Of a DNA stretch of 64,000 nt, positions 1 to 12,500 are shown piece after piece (the first letter of the stretch is position 1; the number at the start of each line of letters is the position of its first letter). The notes under the pieces were generated by a model, which was given only the letters and a program-made list of their open reading frames with translations, did not search any database and had not been told where the DNA came from. Location of the stretch: positions 3,202,143 to 3,266,142 of the forward strand of contig NC_045138.2 of assembly GCF_008831285.2 (NCBI RefSeq), written 5' to 3'. Position numbers and translations under genes: made by a program. This stretch comes from Nymphaea colorata. Its lineage: Eukaryota > Streptophyta > Magnoliopsida > Nymphaeales > Nymphaeaceae.

Positions 1-841
1 ATAAAACTTTAAACCAGAAAAAAAAAAGCGCAGGTTCGCGCTAATTTTTTGAAAAGTCATGTGAGGCTTCGACCTAATTTTTCTGATTCTGCCATGCCAG
101 TTGGTGGATGACTTCCTTGTCTTTGTACTTCAAATGCTTTAAAGGGGAGCGTTTGATAGCATTGAATTTGAAGCCCGGGGCTGAGCTGAGTTCTACACCC
201 ACAGTAATCTACTGTTTAAACAAACAATGGATTTTAGACACACGGCTTTTTATTTGGCTTTTATTAGAGTTTGGTGAAGTCTAAATCTAACAGGTGGATA
301 TGATATCCACGGTCTTCAAATCAGGTGAAAAATTAAAGGCGGGGTACCACAAGTGTCTTTGATGTCTCTTTTTAACTTTTAACGCTTTTTTTTTTTGCAT
401 TCCAAATAATAGATTTTTAATGTTATTTGTGACTATGGGGTTTACTACTCCTAACTAAGCAAGATCTTAATCATCCCAATTAAAAGGAATTGAACCGAAC
501 TGCTGCTGATTGGATTGAGAAGCTGGCAGTATTTTGATAATTTATTAAAAAAAATGTCTTCCACCATCTTTTTTTTCATTTTTTATTTTATCTTTATTAA
601 GAACTAAAGGCATTTTTATGTGAGAAGTGAGTGGCAAACTGGTTATTATGCGTCCTAAAGGTGCACTGATTTGTGTGTGTGTGTGTTAACGATTAAAATA
701 TTTTTAGTTCACATTAAAAAAAAAAGACAAAAATAAAAATAACAAAAATAAAAAACTTTGAAAAACATTTTCAGTAAATTACCAAAATATCTTCTCCTCC
801 TCTACTGCTCCCCCAACTTTCTATCGGATAATGGTGCTGGA
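1..841. other. Intergenic, no gene seen
   Basis: AT-rich DNA with homopolymer runs and a short GT run near 672-687. No convincing coding sequence was seen on either strand. The right-hand part probably holds the 3'UTR of the minus-strand esterase. Confidence 0.5.
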
Positions 842-1861
842 TCACTGCAACTGGTGCTCCTCCATGAAGGACTTGATCTCCGACAAGAGTTCGCGGGATT
901 CCGGGAACTGCGGGAAAAGGTAGAAGGCGTGGACGACCTTCGGGTACTCAACGAGCCTCGCCTCCACCCCGGCCTTCCTCAGCCTCTCGTAGTAGAGCCT
1001 CTGCCTGTCCTGCAGCTGGTCGAATCCACCGATGACAACGAGGCTCCGAGGGAGACCCAGCCCCGCAAGGTCCGGCGCACGCGGCCCCAGGACGTTCGCC
1101 GATGGGTGATCCCTATCCGAACCATCCGGAAGGAACAGACGCCAGAGGTTGTCCGTCCTCTTCAGCGCCGCGATAGGGGCGTGCCTCAGCCGGAGCTCGG
1201 ACGGCAGACGCTCCTCTCCGCCGAAGTATGGCTGGATCAGAACGTGGCCAGCGATCCTTAGCTGCCGGAAGTCGTCGCGATTCGGTGCCTCCGACTTCAA
1301 CGTGGCGGCGATTCGGGACCCGACGTGGTGGACGATGTTCGCGCCGGCGCTGTCGCCGGCCAGGAAGCAGCGCCGGAGGTCAGCGGATTCCGGCAACCGC
1401 CCGGGCTTCGAGATCCATTTTACCGCGGCTTCGGCGTCGTCGTAGGCCGTCGGGAAGCGATGCTCCGGAGCGAGGCGGTAATCCACGGAGACGATGAAGG
1501 CTCGGAGCCTCCGCGCGAACCGCCGGCAGACGGCGTCGTAGTGCCTGGAGTTGGCCTTGAGGTAGACGAACCCTCCGCCGTGGAAGAAGACTACGACCGG
1601 GAGCTTCTCTCCGGCGGAGACTCCTGCCGGGCTGAAAAGACGTAACCAGAGACCCGTGCGCTCGTCGACGGTGAAATCAGCAGTGGAGACGCCTTTCACC
1701 GGCCGGTGGTTCGCCGGAGCCATGAACTCCAAGAACTCGAGGAGGCGGCGGTTGATCGTGCCGTCTTTCCGAACGGAGAAGTCCGCTACTGCACACATGA
1801 CGTAGAAGAGAAGCTTCAGGTTCCATGGAATGGCTGGGGAAGCCATTTCCGACTTCGACAT
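842..1861 (-). CDS. CXE18: Carboxylesterase 18-like alpha/beta hydrolase (intronless)
   Basis: A class of plant carboxylesterase related to the gibberellin receptor GID1, expected to hydrolyse small ester substrates in the cytosol; the natural substrate is not known from sequence. The protein reads 339 aa from the ATG at 1861. The oxyanion motif HGGGF is at residues 94-98, the nucleophile Ser171 lies in GDSAGAN, and Asp281 (GGFDQLQD) and His311 (VVHAFYLFP) complete an intact triad, so an active enzyme is expected, unlike GID1, which lacks the catalytic His. The early stretch DGTINRRLLEFLEF and the VKGVSTADFTVD segment are typical of the CXE18 subgroup. The open frame continues upstream to an ATG at 1984, but those 41 residues are Arg-rich and unlike the family, so I start at 1861; 1846 is also possible. 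The gene is strikingly GC-rich compared with its flanks and has no intron, as in the Arabidopsis homologue. Confidence 0.92.
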   Translation of the reverse strand: MSKSEMASPAIPWNLKLLFYVMCAVADFSVRKDGTINRRLLEFLEFMAPANHRPVKGVSTADFTVDERTGLWLRLFSPAGVSAGEKLPVVVFFHGGGFVYLKANSRHYDAVCRRFARRLRAFIVSVDYRLAPEHRFPTAYDDAEAAVKWISKPGRLPESADLRRCFLAGDSAGANIVHHVGSRIAATLKSEAPNRDDFRQLRIAGHVLIQPYFGGEERLPSELRLRHAPIAALKRTDNLWRLFLPDGSDRDHPSANVLGPRAPDLAGLGLPRSLVVIGGFDQLQDRQRLYYERLRKAGVEARLVEYPKVVHAFYLFPQFPESRELLSEIKSFMEEHQLQ

Positions 1862-2389
1862 GAGGCAATGTGGTGGTTTTCCGGTCCGGTGGCCTCTGTT
1901 TCTTGGCGGGAACTCTCTTGAGTACCCACACCGCCGCCGCCGAAGAAGAAGATAAAGGCACTTCGTCCTGGTTGGGTGAACCATCCTTCTTAACCTAATG
2001 ACGGATATACCCCCATCCTTTTCATTATTTAACGGAAAAAAGGTGGTTGTGGTCTTTTCATCGTTTGCAAAATGGGTAAGTGTTCAGTCCAGTCAATTTG
2101 TATAATTTGTTCAACAAATATTAAAAAAACCACATGAAGTTAACCAAAATTTAATAGGCTCAAATGTTTTTTTTTGAAAGACATAATTTGTAATTAGAAA
2201 GATTATGTTGAGTTTAAAACATTAGTAAACACCATTTTAATTCTTTAAAACAATGTTCCTTTTTTATTTTCAAAACAATGTCGAAATTGGTAGTAAAATG
2301 AAAATATGGGAGTCTATGCTTTTGTTGGATATAAAGGCAGTCAGACAGACCACCCACCACATTGAGTGCAGTGTACAAACTCTCTTTCC

Positions 2390-2485
<96 letters not shown>

Positions 2486-3372
2486 CCAGAAACTTATTTG
2501 TTAACTGAATATGAAGGGCAGATTCGTCTTTTTACCCACAGGGAAAATAAAGGCCAAACCAATGAGATCCGTGTCTCCTGTAAACGTAGCCAATGGAGGT
2601 TAAAGTCCAACTCCAACGCCCAAGTAGTTATAAATTATAATAAATATAACTTTATTGAATAAACTTTGTTCCCTTGACAATATATTTATCTTTTCATAGC
2701 GCTAAATTTCTCTTTTCTAAAAATAATATTAATTTTTTTTTATGTTCTACACTATGTTTTTTATGTAAAAACAGTAAAATGTAATGTGTTAAATTGTTCT
2801 CAGAGGACAAAATGAAGCCAACACCCAATAATTTCCTGTAATCTTCTTCTCTGATTTTGTTGTAATGTAAGAATTTGATGCTTGCTTCCCCTTCAAAGCA
2901 AAAATGACTTAATCTTCAGTTTTTTGTATCGTTTTGCCGTACTTGATCTTTTTATTTCTCCATCTGTAATTCAAGATCTTCATTTGTGCTCTAGGCTCTG
3001 ATGTTCTGTCGAATCACTATCTATGTTCTGCATATAATGTAAGAATTTGATGCTTGCTTCCTTATTCATTTTGCTTTGTTTGTTCTTTTTATTTCTATTT
3101 TTCCTTGATGCAAACAAACACTAGATGAAAGTCCAGTGTATTCTAATCCAAAGTCCTACAAACGCGCCTTGGGAAAAGACACGGGAGGTTGAAGGCTGAA
3201 ATAAAGAAGGGAACAAAAGCCAACTTATTTTTGGGATTGGTCTCCGAGCCACAGACTGAAAGTGGGAAGTCTTTAAATCGGTTTGGTTAAACCACATGAT
3301 CTTTTATTAAAGTTCCTGCTGAAGGGTGAAAGGTGCCACAACAACTCTCAACAAATTTTTAGAAATTCTTAA
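1862..3372. other. Intergenic, upstream of CXE18-like gene
   Basis: AT-rich DNA that should contain the esterase promoter. A CT/TA microsatellite lies inside it (listed separately). No coding sequence is supported. Confidence 0.4.
2395..2476. repeat. Compound (CT)n(TA)n microsatellite
   Basis: About 36 bases of CT dinucleotides run directly into about 45 bases of TA dinucleotides. The apparent Ser-Leu/Tyr-Ile open frames over it are produced by the repeat. Confidence 0.95.
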
Positions 3373-3596
3373 GGTCATGTTTGATGTCAAGGTGAAATTT
3401 GGAACGTTAAAGCTACCATGAAAAAAAAAATCCATGGTAAAAAGTTGGACCTCAAAGGGTCCGATTTCTTTGCATTGCAGGGTACAATTACCATGTTCCA
3501 TGTAATTTTTTTGTGCATGATTTGAAAAGGGAAAGTCGTACAAAAACTTGCAGTTTCCTCGATGCACAGTAAAATTCTTGTGCATCGAACATGACC
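3373..3596. mobile_element. Tourist-like (PIF/Harbinger) MITE, 224 bp
   Basis: Terminal inverted repeats GGTCATGTTTGATG and, inverted at the right end, GGTCATGTTCGATG match at 13 of 14 positions. Each end is flanked by TAA (3370-3372 and 3597-3599), the 3-bp target site typical of PIF/Harbinger insertions. There is no coding capacity. The ends resemble those of the large element at 21.6-25.2 kb. Confidence 0.8.
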
Positions 3597-6300
3597 TAAA
3601 TGTGAATGTAGATGAATGCGGGTACCCTTGATGGGCCAGACTTGGGCAAACTATCAAACCGGTGGACCTATCGAGTCAGGCCTGCTCGGGCCTAGTATCA
3701 AATGTGGCTCACTATTTATTTCATTGTCTTTTTATCTCTCTCTCTCTCTCTCTCATCTTCCTTGGCAAGACATCAGTGGCTGGCTCTTCATCAACCACAG
3801 TCTGTGCCAACAGGTCCATGTTGTCTTTCCTGATATATCTACAAACTCTTGACAATAGTTTAGGGTTTTTCCAGCATCTGTTTTTTTTTTTTTTTTTTTT
3901 CGTCCGCTGGACCGAGCTAGCAGGCCTAGACCCTGAAGTTGACAATCGGGCTCGACCTGATCAATTATTGAGTTAGGCCTAGTTTATTGGACATGACCAA
4001 CCCAACTTTTTCAAGCCTCAGACCAGCCCGGCTCGATGCCCAGCCTATACAAAATAAGACTAATGTTGAAAAAATAGTTTGGGAATCAAATTGGTCAAGC
4101 TGGTGATTCAGCAACCCAATTGAATCGGCAGTGGATCATCAGAAGAACATTTTCTTACCTAATTGAGTTTTTCAAGAAGTAAATGAAAGGTTTATGCAAA
4201 ATCCAATTGAAATAAAAGAACTTTTCAAAATGTTCAAAAAAAAAAACCATTAAATGGTATCACGTCGCACTCATAATCAGTCATCAAATGAAATTGATTC
4301 GCCACTAGTTTGATTTGAATCGACAGATTAAGATCGACGTTAACAATGTGACCGAGTTCATATGGCCACCACGAGTAACAGTCAATGCGGTAGACATACA
4401 TTACAACTACCCACTTCCCTGCCATAAAAGAAAATTGTTTGGCTTCCATCTCACATCTCAACCATGTTTGCAACCACCCAAATAAAAAGCATTATTCCAG
4501 TCCCCATCTCAAAGAGGCTGTTTGTTTGGTAAAGGGAACACTTGTAAATATTCAATGAATCTGCCATGAACACCTAATTTTAATGCTTTATGTATCTGCT
4601 CCAATTTTCAGGATTGATTTATAAAACATTCACATAATGTTCCAACTGCCAAGTGACCCCTAAATGATATGTGTCTGTTGAGATGCATTGGGCAATGTCA
4701 AGCCCCATGAACTACAATAAATTAAGCGAAAACGAAAATTTAAAAAAATATATTACTAACCTATTTGCCAATATATTAATAATAATGGTGGTGTCAAATA
4801 ATATTGAGCACCTATCTGTTTTGATTGTTTTAGTTGATTTAAATTGTTTCTAAAGTAGAAGAAAAACGAAATGGATCAGTAGGAGCTGATCGGTAACTTC
4901 ACGCCAAGTTTGTCCATGGTGGAAAATTCTGGGGATCAAAAGGCAATTTTATCATGTTTGGGTTATGTATTTTGTTATTTGGTTGCCTAGTTATATTTAA
5001 AGGTTTACTTTTTGAGGAAAAAATTGTTCCACAATCTTTAAGAAACGTGATTGTAGACAAAGGAACTCAATTACATTGATTGGAGATATACAGAAGGAAT
5101 AATCAAAGTAATAGAGCAGCCTGCTACTTTTGATATCTTAGAACTAATTGCTGCCAGTGGCTGCTATCAAACCACAACCATGCAAACTAGATAGTAGGAG
5201 ACAAACAACTAGTGCGAACAGAAGAGCAATCTGGAAAAACAAGGGATTTCTCCCGTTCACAAATCCAAACGCCTTTGCTTCAAGAAAAAATCCTGTGAAA
5301 TTCTTTATAGGTTGAGCATGTTTCCAACATAAAATCATTCCCAAGCCACTTGTTGCACATGAGATGTCATATCAATAGCGAAAAGTTTCAATCTCCGTAG
5401 TCATTTAAGATTTCAAGTTTTTTTCTTTGTGGCTTGTAACAGAGATGAATAAACTCTGAGATGTACACAGGCACAGGGACGGAGGAGACACTGCAGGGTT
5501 TTGGGCACCACTGGTTACACCAGCCACTTCTGGAGATAGATCCATCTACCAGTCCACCAGCAGAAGAAGAACAGGAGACAGAGGCAGTCTGCTGCTCTTC
5601 TCCGGTAAGAGAGGTAATGAAGAGACCTGCAGCAACTGGACAATCGCCGACCATGGTTGTTGGGACGTCTAAATCAGAGATTGTTGGGACTTAAGATTCT
5701 TGGATTACGTTATCTCGAGATGTACATTACACAATTTCTAACTTCTCTAGACATGTTTCGACAAATTCAACCTGGTCTTCCTCAATAAGTAAATAAATTT
5801 CTGAAAAAAGTTCATTGAGTCATCAGTGGAAGAAGACACAGTCTTAGTCGTTTTACAAATTCAAGCCCAATGTCAAAATATTATTGTTTGGAGAAAATGT
5901 GTTTTTTGATTTCCAAATGTTTAAGGGTTGCCAACCAAAAAATGGACATATTAATTCTATTGATAGTTCGCACAGCTAAATTTGGTAAAAAGGTAAACCC
6001 AGATGTTATTTCCATCAAGAAGGATTGAGTTCTCTCATAAAAATGGGCACTTAGTGTTACACATATACACATGCACATATGCTTCGGGCAAATACTAACT
6101 ACCAAAACAGGTCCACTCAATTATATGCATAAATAGTAGCTGAATTTCATTATGTACTCACTAATGATAGCGTTTGCATATTTTCCAAATCTTCAAAACA
6201 GCAGGTACATACAGTTTAATCGCACAGAGATATCACGAAACGATGTTCTCACCTCTATCTACAGACAAAATTGCATGTCACTCATTATCACTGGAAAAGC
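3597..6300. other. Intergenic, no gene identified
   Basis: Holds a short CT run (about 3737-3754), a poly-T (about 3882-3900) and a GC-richer stretch around 3900-4060 that looks like repeat debris. Minus-strand open frames at 5388-5654 (88 aa, Ser/Cys/Pro-rich) and 5144-5344 (66 aa, hydrophobic tail) were examined; neither resembles a family I know and no splice-supported model emerged. Confidence 0.35.
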
Positions 6301-6508
6301 ACTGATCCTCTTCAGAAAAGATTAAGAAACAAACCTCCAACATGCTTCCCCTAGTTTATTTCTGCCTCATTCCAGGAACGAAGAAAGGGGAGCAAACCGC
6401 TCTGCGGAAAATGGTTTAATTGCTGACGTAGGAAGAGCTTCAAGGCAAGATTTGACTCTTATCATGTGATGCCCTTCACTGGTGGACAGCAACACGGGCA
6501 CCAAACCA

Positions 6509-9500
6509 CTATTTCCTCGTCTTGTCCAGAACTTCAATGTATCGTTTGTTAATCCCGTAATGCTCCACGAGATGTCGGGCCAGGTCATCGATCACTCCAC
6601 CTTGGACCAGTACCTCATGCTGGCCCTTTTTACCTGGAAAAAGTATAAAAGATTAGAAGAATGCTAGAACTTCAATTCAGGTCTCTCATTGCATATTATA
6701 GAGGGAGATGCAGATACTGCTGACCTTATCAGGTAACAAATAGTAACCAGAGGCGCAAACCTCATTGTGCGGCAAAAGATTTAATAGTTCTTCAAAGCAT
6801 TTTATTTTCTTGGATCATACCAGCATGTGTAATATATATTTTAACTATGAAAGGGAAAACTTCAGCATTATAAAATTACGCAAAGGAATTATTTTATCAC
6901 GTCAATATTGAACAAGATGACATCCACAAACTAAAGAAAACTTTTTAACATATCACAGTTTCCTTGGCATCAAAATTACGCACAAAAAATAATGGCTAAA
7001 AAACACAATTATGTCATCATGCTAACAAGCAGCAGATGAAACCATTCAGCCATGCCAAGCATATCACAAGAATCAGAAGACAGAACTACATGTTCGTCAT
7101 GATTAATAGTCACCAAAGGTACACCCAAAACATTTGAAGCAAACCTGCAAAAAGCACATCGAGAACTTTTCTTCCATAGAATATGCCTTGAAGTAAAATT
7201 TGAGCATATTACAGACAAAAACCTTTTCATTTTGTGCTACTAATCATGACCATCAACTGGATAGCAGGAGCTTTTACTATAAGTTAACAAAATTTTCGAA
7301 CTTAATCCAATTTTTCAAAACTTATATTCTGGCAGTGACTTTCCACCAAAGATGTGGTGATTGAGGATCTTTTTTTCCCCTTCACATAAGAAGGTTACAA
7401 ATTTAAACCTCTGAACTTCAAAACTTGGAAATCATTTTGGCAATAAAAACTACTTAGAGATGAAAAAGAAAAACTGAAATAATCAAATGCATGACTAACT
7501 TCAAGACCCGGACATCGCAATTGCCTTCACAATCAAAAGCTTATGTCACTACTGTAAGAAGTCACCACTCGGATATTTCTTGTTTAAACCGCAAAATATT
7601 TTACAAATATCCTTCCGCTAGGTCACATTGATGTGGCCGGGGATATAGGGCAACAGCCATTTTTACATAGTCTAAAATATAATTTGCATTGTAAGGGGAG
7701 ATGAGCAGGCAACAAGAATGGAGTGTCCATATGAGAATTCTCAAAGATAAACTCATAGCATGAATTCCACTTCTTTTGGGAACAAACAGAAACACATAAA
7801 TGCATCATGAGACACAAGGCAACAGTGTAAAATGCACCTGGCAGTTCAGCCACTGATGTACTACAGGCAAACTTCTTCTGAAGCTCTGAAGCCAGAGATT
7901 CTGGATCTATCAAGAAAGATTCCAAGCCGGAGACCCTTGTCACTTTCTTATTTCCTTGCCTGCGTTCGCTCATTATCTGAACTGGTTTAACTGCACCTTT
8001 TCGAATTGTGGACTCACTGCCTCTAGTCACCCTATGATGAACTTGCATCCTGTTCAGGAATGCTGCCCCCAAGTCCTTTTTGTGAATTTCTGTTGGATAA
8101 GCTGCACCCTTCTTCACTGATCCTTTATACAGTGCATCACATAAAGCAGCGTCAAGAACTATAATGGCCTTGTTTGTAGGCTTCACCAAATTCTCTTTTT
8201 CAATGTATGAGAATACAATTTCAGAGGCCTCTGATGCACAAAAGTACTTCCCAGGATCAGCCCCAACAGCAGCAAGGATTGGATTGACATGAGTAGTTGA
8301 TTTATAGATCTCCACCATGTCAAGCTGTGTTCTTGCCTGATGTGAACTAGTGACCTCTGAACCCTCAACTGCACTAGCCGGCTTGTGCTTCTCAGGCCTA
8401 AATGATGTATAATCTGGATGAGTACGGTTCACCGAAATCAAAACAACCTCTTTTTTATGCTTGTCTTCCTTTGCTGAGATCTGCGCAAGCATATAATTAG
8501 CATTTAGTATGAAGAAGCTAAAAGAAAAAGGAGATGCTTGAAGCCACCTACAAAATGGGAAGTAATAGTCTTATTTATGAGAGGTAAGTAATGGTCTTAT
8601 TTATGAGAGGTACTTAAATAATGGTCTGACTAGAATAACTTTATTATGTTTATGCAAGTGAAAGGCCTGAAAACTTCTGGCTAAGAAAGCAGTTTTCCCA
8701 ATCAAAATTCAAAATCATGTAGACGTAATTTAGCTCTACTATAACACAGAACCCTTCAACAATGATGAAGCTCCATGCACATGAAGGACAATAAAACGAG
8801 GATTGTGTTGCACTTCTTTTCAATGCGAAGTGGACAATGTAACATGGTTGCTGCACTGTGCACTGAGTTCACTGCAGCTGTAGCTGCTAATACTTGATAA
8901 TGCACCAACATTTTTTTCTGAAAAATGGTGCACCAACACCCACACTCATGTGGCAAAGAAACACATGTAACTAACAGAAATGGGCTTTGAAACATTAAAC
9001 CAGACTCCCTTGCAATCAAATCAGCCAGAAAGGCGACACATACCAAACCAGCAGAAGATTTGGACTGCAACCACTTTGAGAGTTTCTTGTGTGATGATTT
9101 TTTAATATCAAGGGTCACGCCTGCAGGCCTACAGGGCAAGACATGGCTCGACCTGTACAAACAACAAGAAGAAAAGAAATTTGTAGAGCCGCAGATAAAA
9201 TGATAGAAATTAAATACAGAAAAAGACATGAAAAAAAAAAGACAATTGTTTGGGTGCTCAACTATAGTGAGTAATGGAAACCACAAATGAGCATGACAAG
9301 AATATTCCATTATATGCATTTCTGTGCCTACAGAGAGAGAGAGATGATGATGATTGATGAGAGTTTTGTTAGAAGTCACCAATCCATAATGAACAACTTA
9401 TTCAACAGTAGTATGATTAAACCAGTAAATGGATCCTTCAGCATGCAAGTATACAACTCAGAAAGAGATGACAAATGAGAATTGTAAGACAAGTGCCAGG

Positions 9501-12500
9501 CATGCTGGAAATCCAGCGGAGCCCATTTGTGACATGGCCCAGATTCCTAAGTAAGGCAGCAGCTAGGAACTTTCTAGTTTCTACAACGGGTGAAAGCCTG
9601 AGGGAGCATGCCGCATGGAGGTAGAAGGCCTACGGGAACTTTTACAAGTTCAAGTAGACAGATACGGATATCATTAATGGTAGACACTATGCCTACTTTA
9701 TTCTTAAGTGCAAACTGCAATTATCTCAAAGACTTTTTTCTAAATTCCAGTACAAGCCAAGTACAAGCCAAAGTTCTCTGTTCGAATATTTTCTATATAA
9801 CCTTTATCCACATTTACATTTTTAGTGTTTACAACAACTTGAAAGAAAGCAATCTAGTGTTCTTAAGAAAACTAGCAAACTCATATATGTTTGCAAGACA
9901 ATCACAATAAAGCAACCAAATCTAAAATACTAATTAGTTCTCCATCAATCTAAAATAGAATATAAATTACCATAAAGCACTTCCAGACATAGGAAGATCT
10001 TTATCTTTAATAGTAGTGTGCAGGGCTTGCAAAAGACATTTGTCCAAAAGGATGTCAATTTCCTCAGAGGACAGCACATGCTGCTCTTTATCATCAGTAT
10101 GTTCTTCAGCAACAGTAGCCGAAACCTCATCTGCCACCCTTAGAGTGTCAAAATCTGATGTCATCTGACTGGCAGTATCACCCTCAACCTCTATGTGGGC
10201 GGAGACACCAGCACTCTGTTCTGGAGTTGCTGCCTCTGCATCCATCACTTTTTGATGTGTTTCATTAGCATTAGTATCATGCAGATGGAATGAATCATTG
10301 TGAACTTCTTCAGAAGAGGCTTGTTCTGCGCTGACCTCCACTAGAGCTGGATCCTCAATAACCATATCTTCCAAGAACCCTGCATTAGGTACAAGCCGTC
10401 CTTCTACAGATTCCCTGAGAGCAATATATGGAACTAGTTTCACCCAGCAGCTTGATCAAGTTAAGTTGAATTTCACATGTTTGATCTATCTAGAACACTC
10501 ACCACAATGAGTCATGGTAACAGTGCAATATGTGCAAAGCCTTACCACGCAAACCGGCTTTTACTGCTTCAGCAGAACTCATCATGGTAGACCCCACCTA
10601 TACAAAAGGAAGTGATTATTAGCTAAAATTTAACTTGGGAATACAGTAATTTAACAGTCAATCTATGCATATTTGCCCAAGCAATTCTTACCGCAATTGG
10701 AGCATTGTTGCCAGGAACCTTCACTGACCAGGGCTGCCCAGCCAAGAATGGAGGTAGACCATCAGGAGGTATGCTAATACCAGGAAACATCAAATCTGCA
10801 CCACTGATTACAAAGCGAGATACTTCACCACCCTTGAGAACAAAAGCTGGCAACAGCTCAGGGACTTTCCAGAGTGCAAAAACTGCCACAGATGTAGAGA
10901 TTGGATTTATAACCAAAAAGTTTTAACCTTCACTATTAAACTACAAATTTAATGCAGATACTTGAGAAAAAAATTGTCCAACAACTGGTTCATCAGGGGC
11001 AATATTCATGCAGATACTGCAGTTACTTGAAAGTTGAAAGGCTTGAGCCACATGCTTCTTTCCACTAATATGCTAGGAGAGTAAAGACTATATCAAATGA
11101 ACGAACATGAGTTCTGTCACATAAGTATTTTATACAGTCCTTTCTCCTCTCCCTTTCCTATAGATATTGAAAAATAACTCTAAAAATAGAATGAAAACTG
11201 AGTTGGAAAAAATAAAATCACGTAAAAATTAAGCAGTTTCGATCTAAAAAAGTACCCAAGTGCATCCAAGTACCCACTGTGGGTACGGGCACACGGGTAC
11301 GTGAACCTTATTGAAGTATCCATGTAATTTCTGGCCCAATGGAACCCAACGCACCACTCCATATCTGGTCCTCCCCCCACCCCCCTTTTCCTGGTTCAAT
11401 ATTTGTTCTCCAAGATCTTCATTTCCGTCTAGAAGCAAACTGTCCAAATTTATGACCAACCTTCGGTGATCCATTCTCTAAAACAAATGACACAATGGAT
11501 CCTTTAATTCTATACCATATTTGCATTCGGTAATTATGGAATGGTTTAACTTCATCAAAGAGAAACTAAGTAAACCTTTCAACTTATAAGATTTTTACTC
11601 TGGTCATTCAAATAAAGATTTTGACATTCTATAATGTTTTACTCCAAATGGAAGCTCTCAGTCATATTCAAAAGCCAAATTTGAACTCAACAATCAGATA
11701 TCCCTCTAAAGGCAGCTTTGGCATCGATAGAAGAAGTTTCTTAGGACATAGAAAATTCACTAGACAAATGTCTGCCTCCATGTAATACTGTGCCCATCCT
11801 AAATATAGTGGTGAATTCAAGAACAGGAAGCAAGGCTTTCAATATGAATCTTCAACAGTCTTCCTAATTTAAAATCATATTCCAGTTGCAATTTCAATAA
11901 ACATAATAGCAATTTTAGTATAAGAAGTTTGGAATGTATTAAAAAAGCACTCAAGTAAAACAGGCATTTGAACTGCCTTGCCATTTCATGTTGCTGACTT
12001 GCTTCTTACTACTTTCCTGCTGCCCGCTAGTTATTTTCCTTAGTAAGTGAAAAGCTCGAACGAGATGAAAGCACATAAGTTCAAAGTTCAAACGCAAAAA
12101 GGAAGAAGGTGCAATAACAAGATAGGCCGGAATCAATTATTACCAGTTGGAAACAACTCAGATCCTCTACCATCAACATCGAAAAGTATTGGAAGGCCAC
12201 CTTCTATGGAGTATACATGAGCTCGATTAGGAAACTTCGCAACAGTTATTTCCACCTATCACACAAAGTGAAGACAAAAGGAATCAAGCGCATTGACCTT
12301 CGAAACATTAAAAAAATACAGACAAAGTGGAATAAATTGATGAGTGAAAAAAAATAATAATAAAACACAAATGAAGTATCAGGAATCTCAAAGGGGCAGC
12401 AATATGCTTATGTTCGAGACAGAAAGCATGATAACCCAAATAAACACTACCTACAAGATCATATGTGTTCATAGCTAACTATGACAATTTCCTTTTTAGG

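Noticed and set aside
758..1645. Plus-strand frames of up to 167 aa over the esterase
   Set aside because: Antisense shadows of a GC-rich gene whose minus strand has an intact catalytic triad.
2253..2662. Frames rich in Ser-Leu and Tyr-Ile
   Set aside because: Translation of the CT/TA microsatellite.
3307..3657. 116-aa minus-strand frame
   Set aside because: It spans a MITE with clear inverted ends and has no domain.
5144..5654. Two minus-strand frames, one with a hydrophobic C-terminus, considered as a small secreted or GPI-anchored protein
   Set aside because: No signal peptide at the start, no recognisable motif and no clean splice joining the two.
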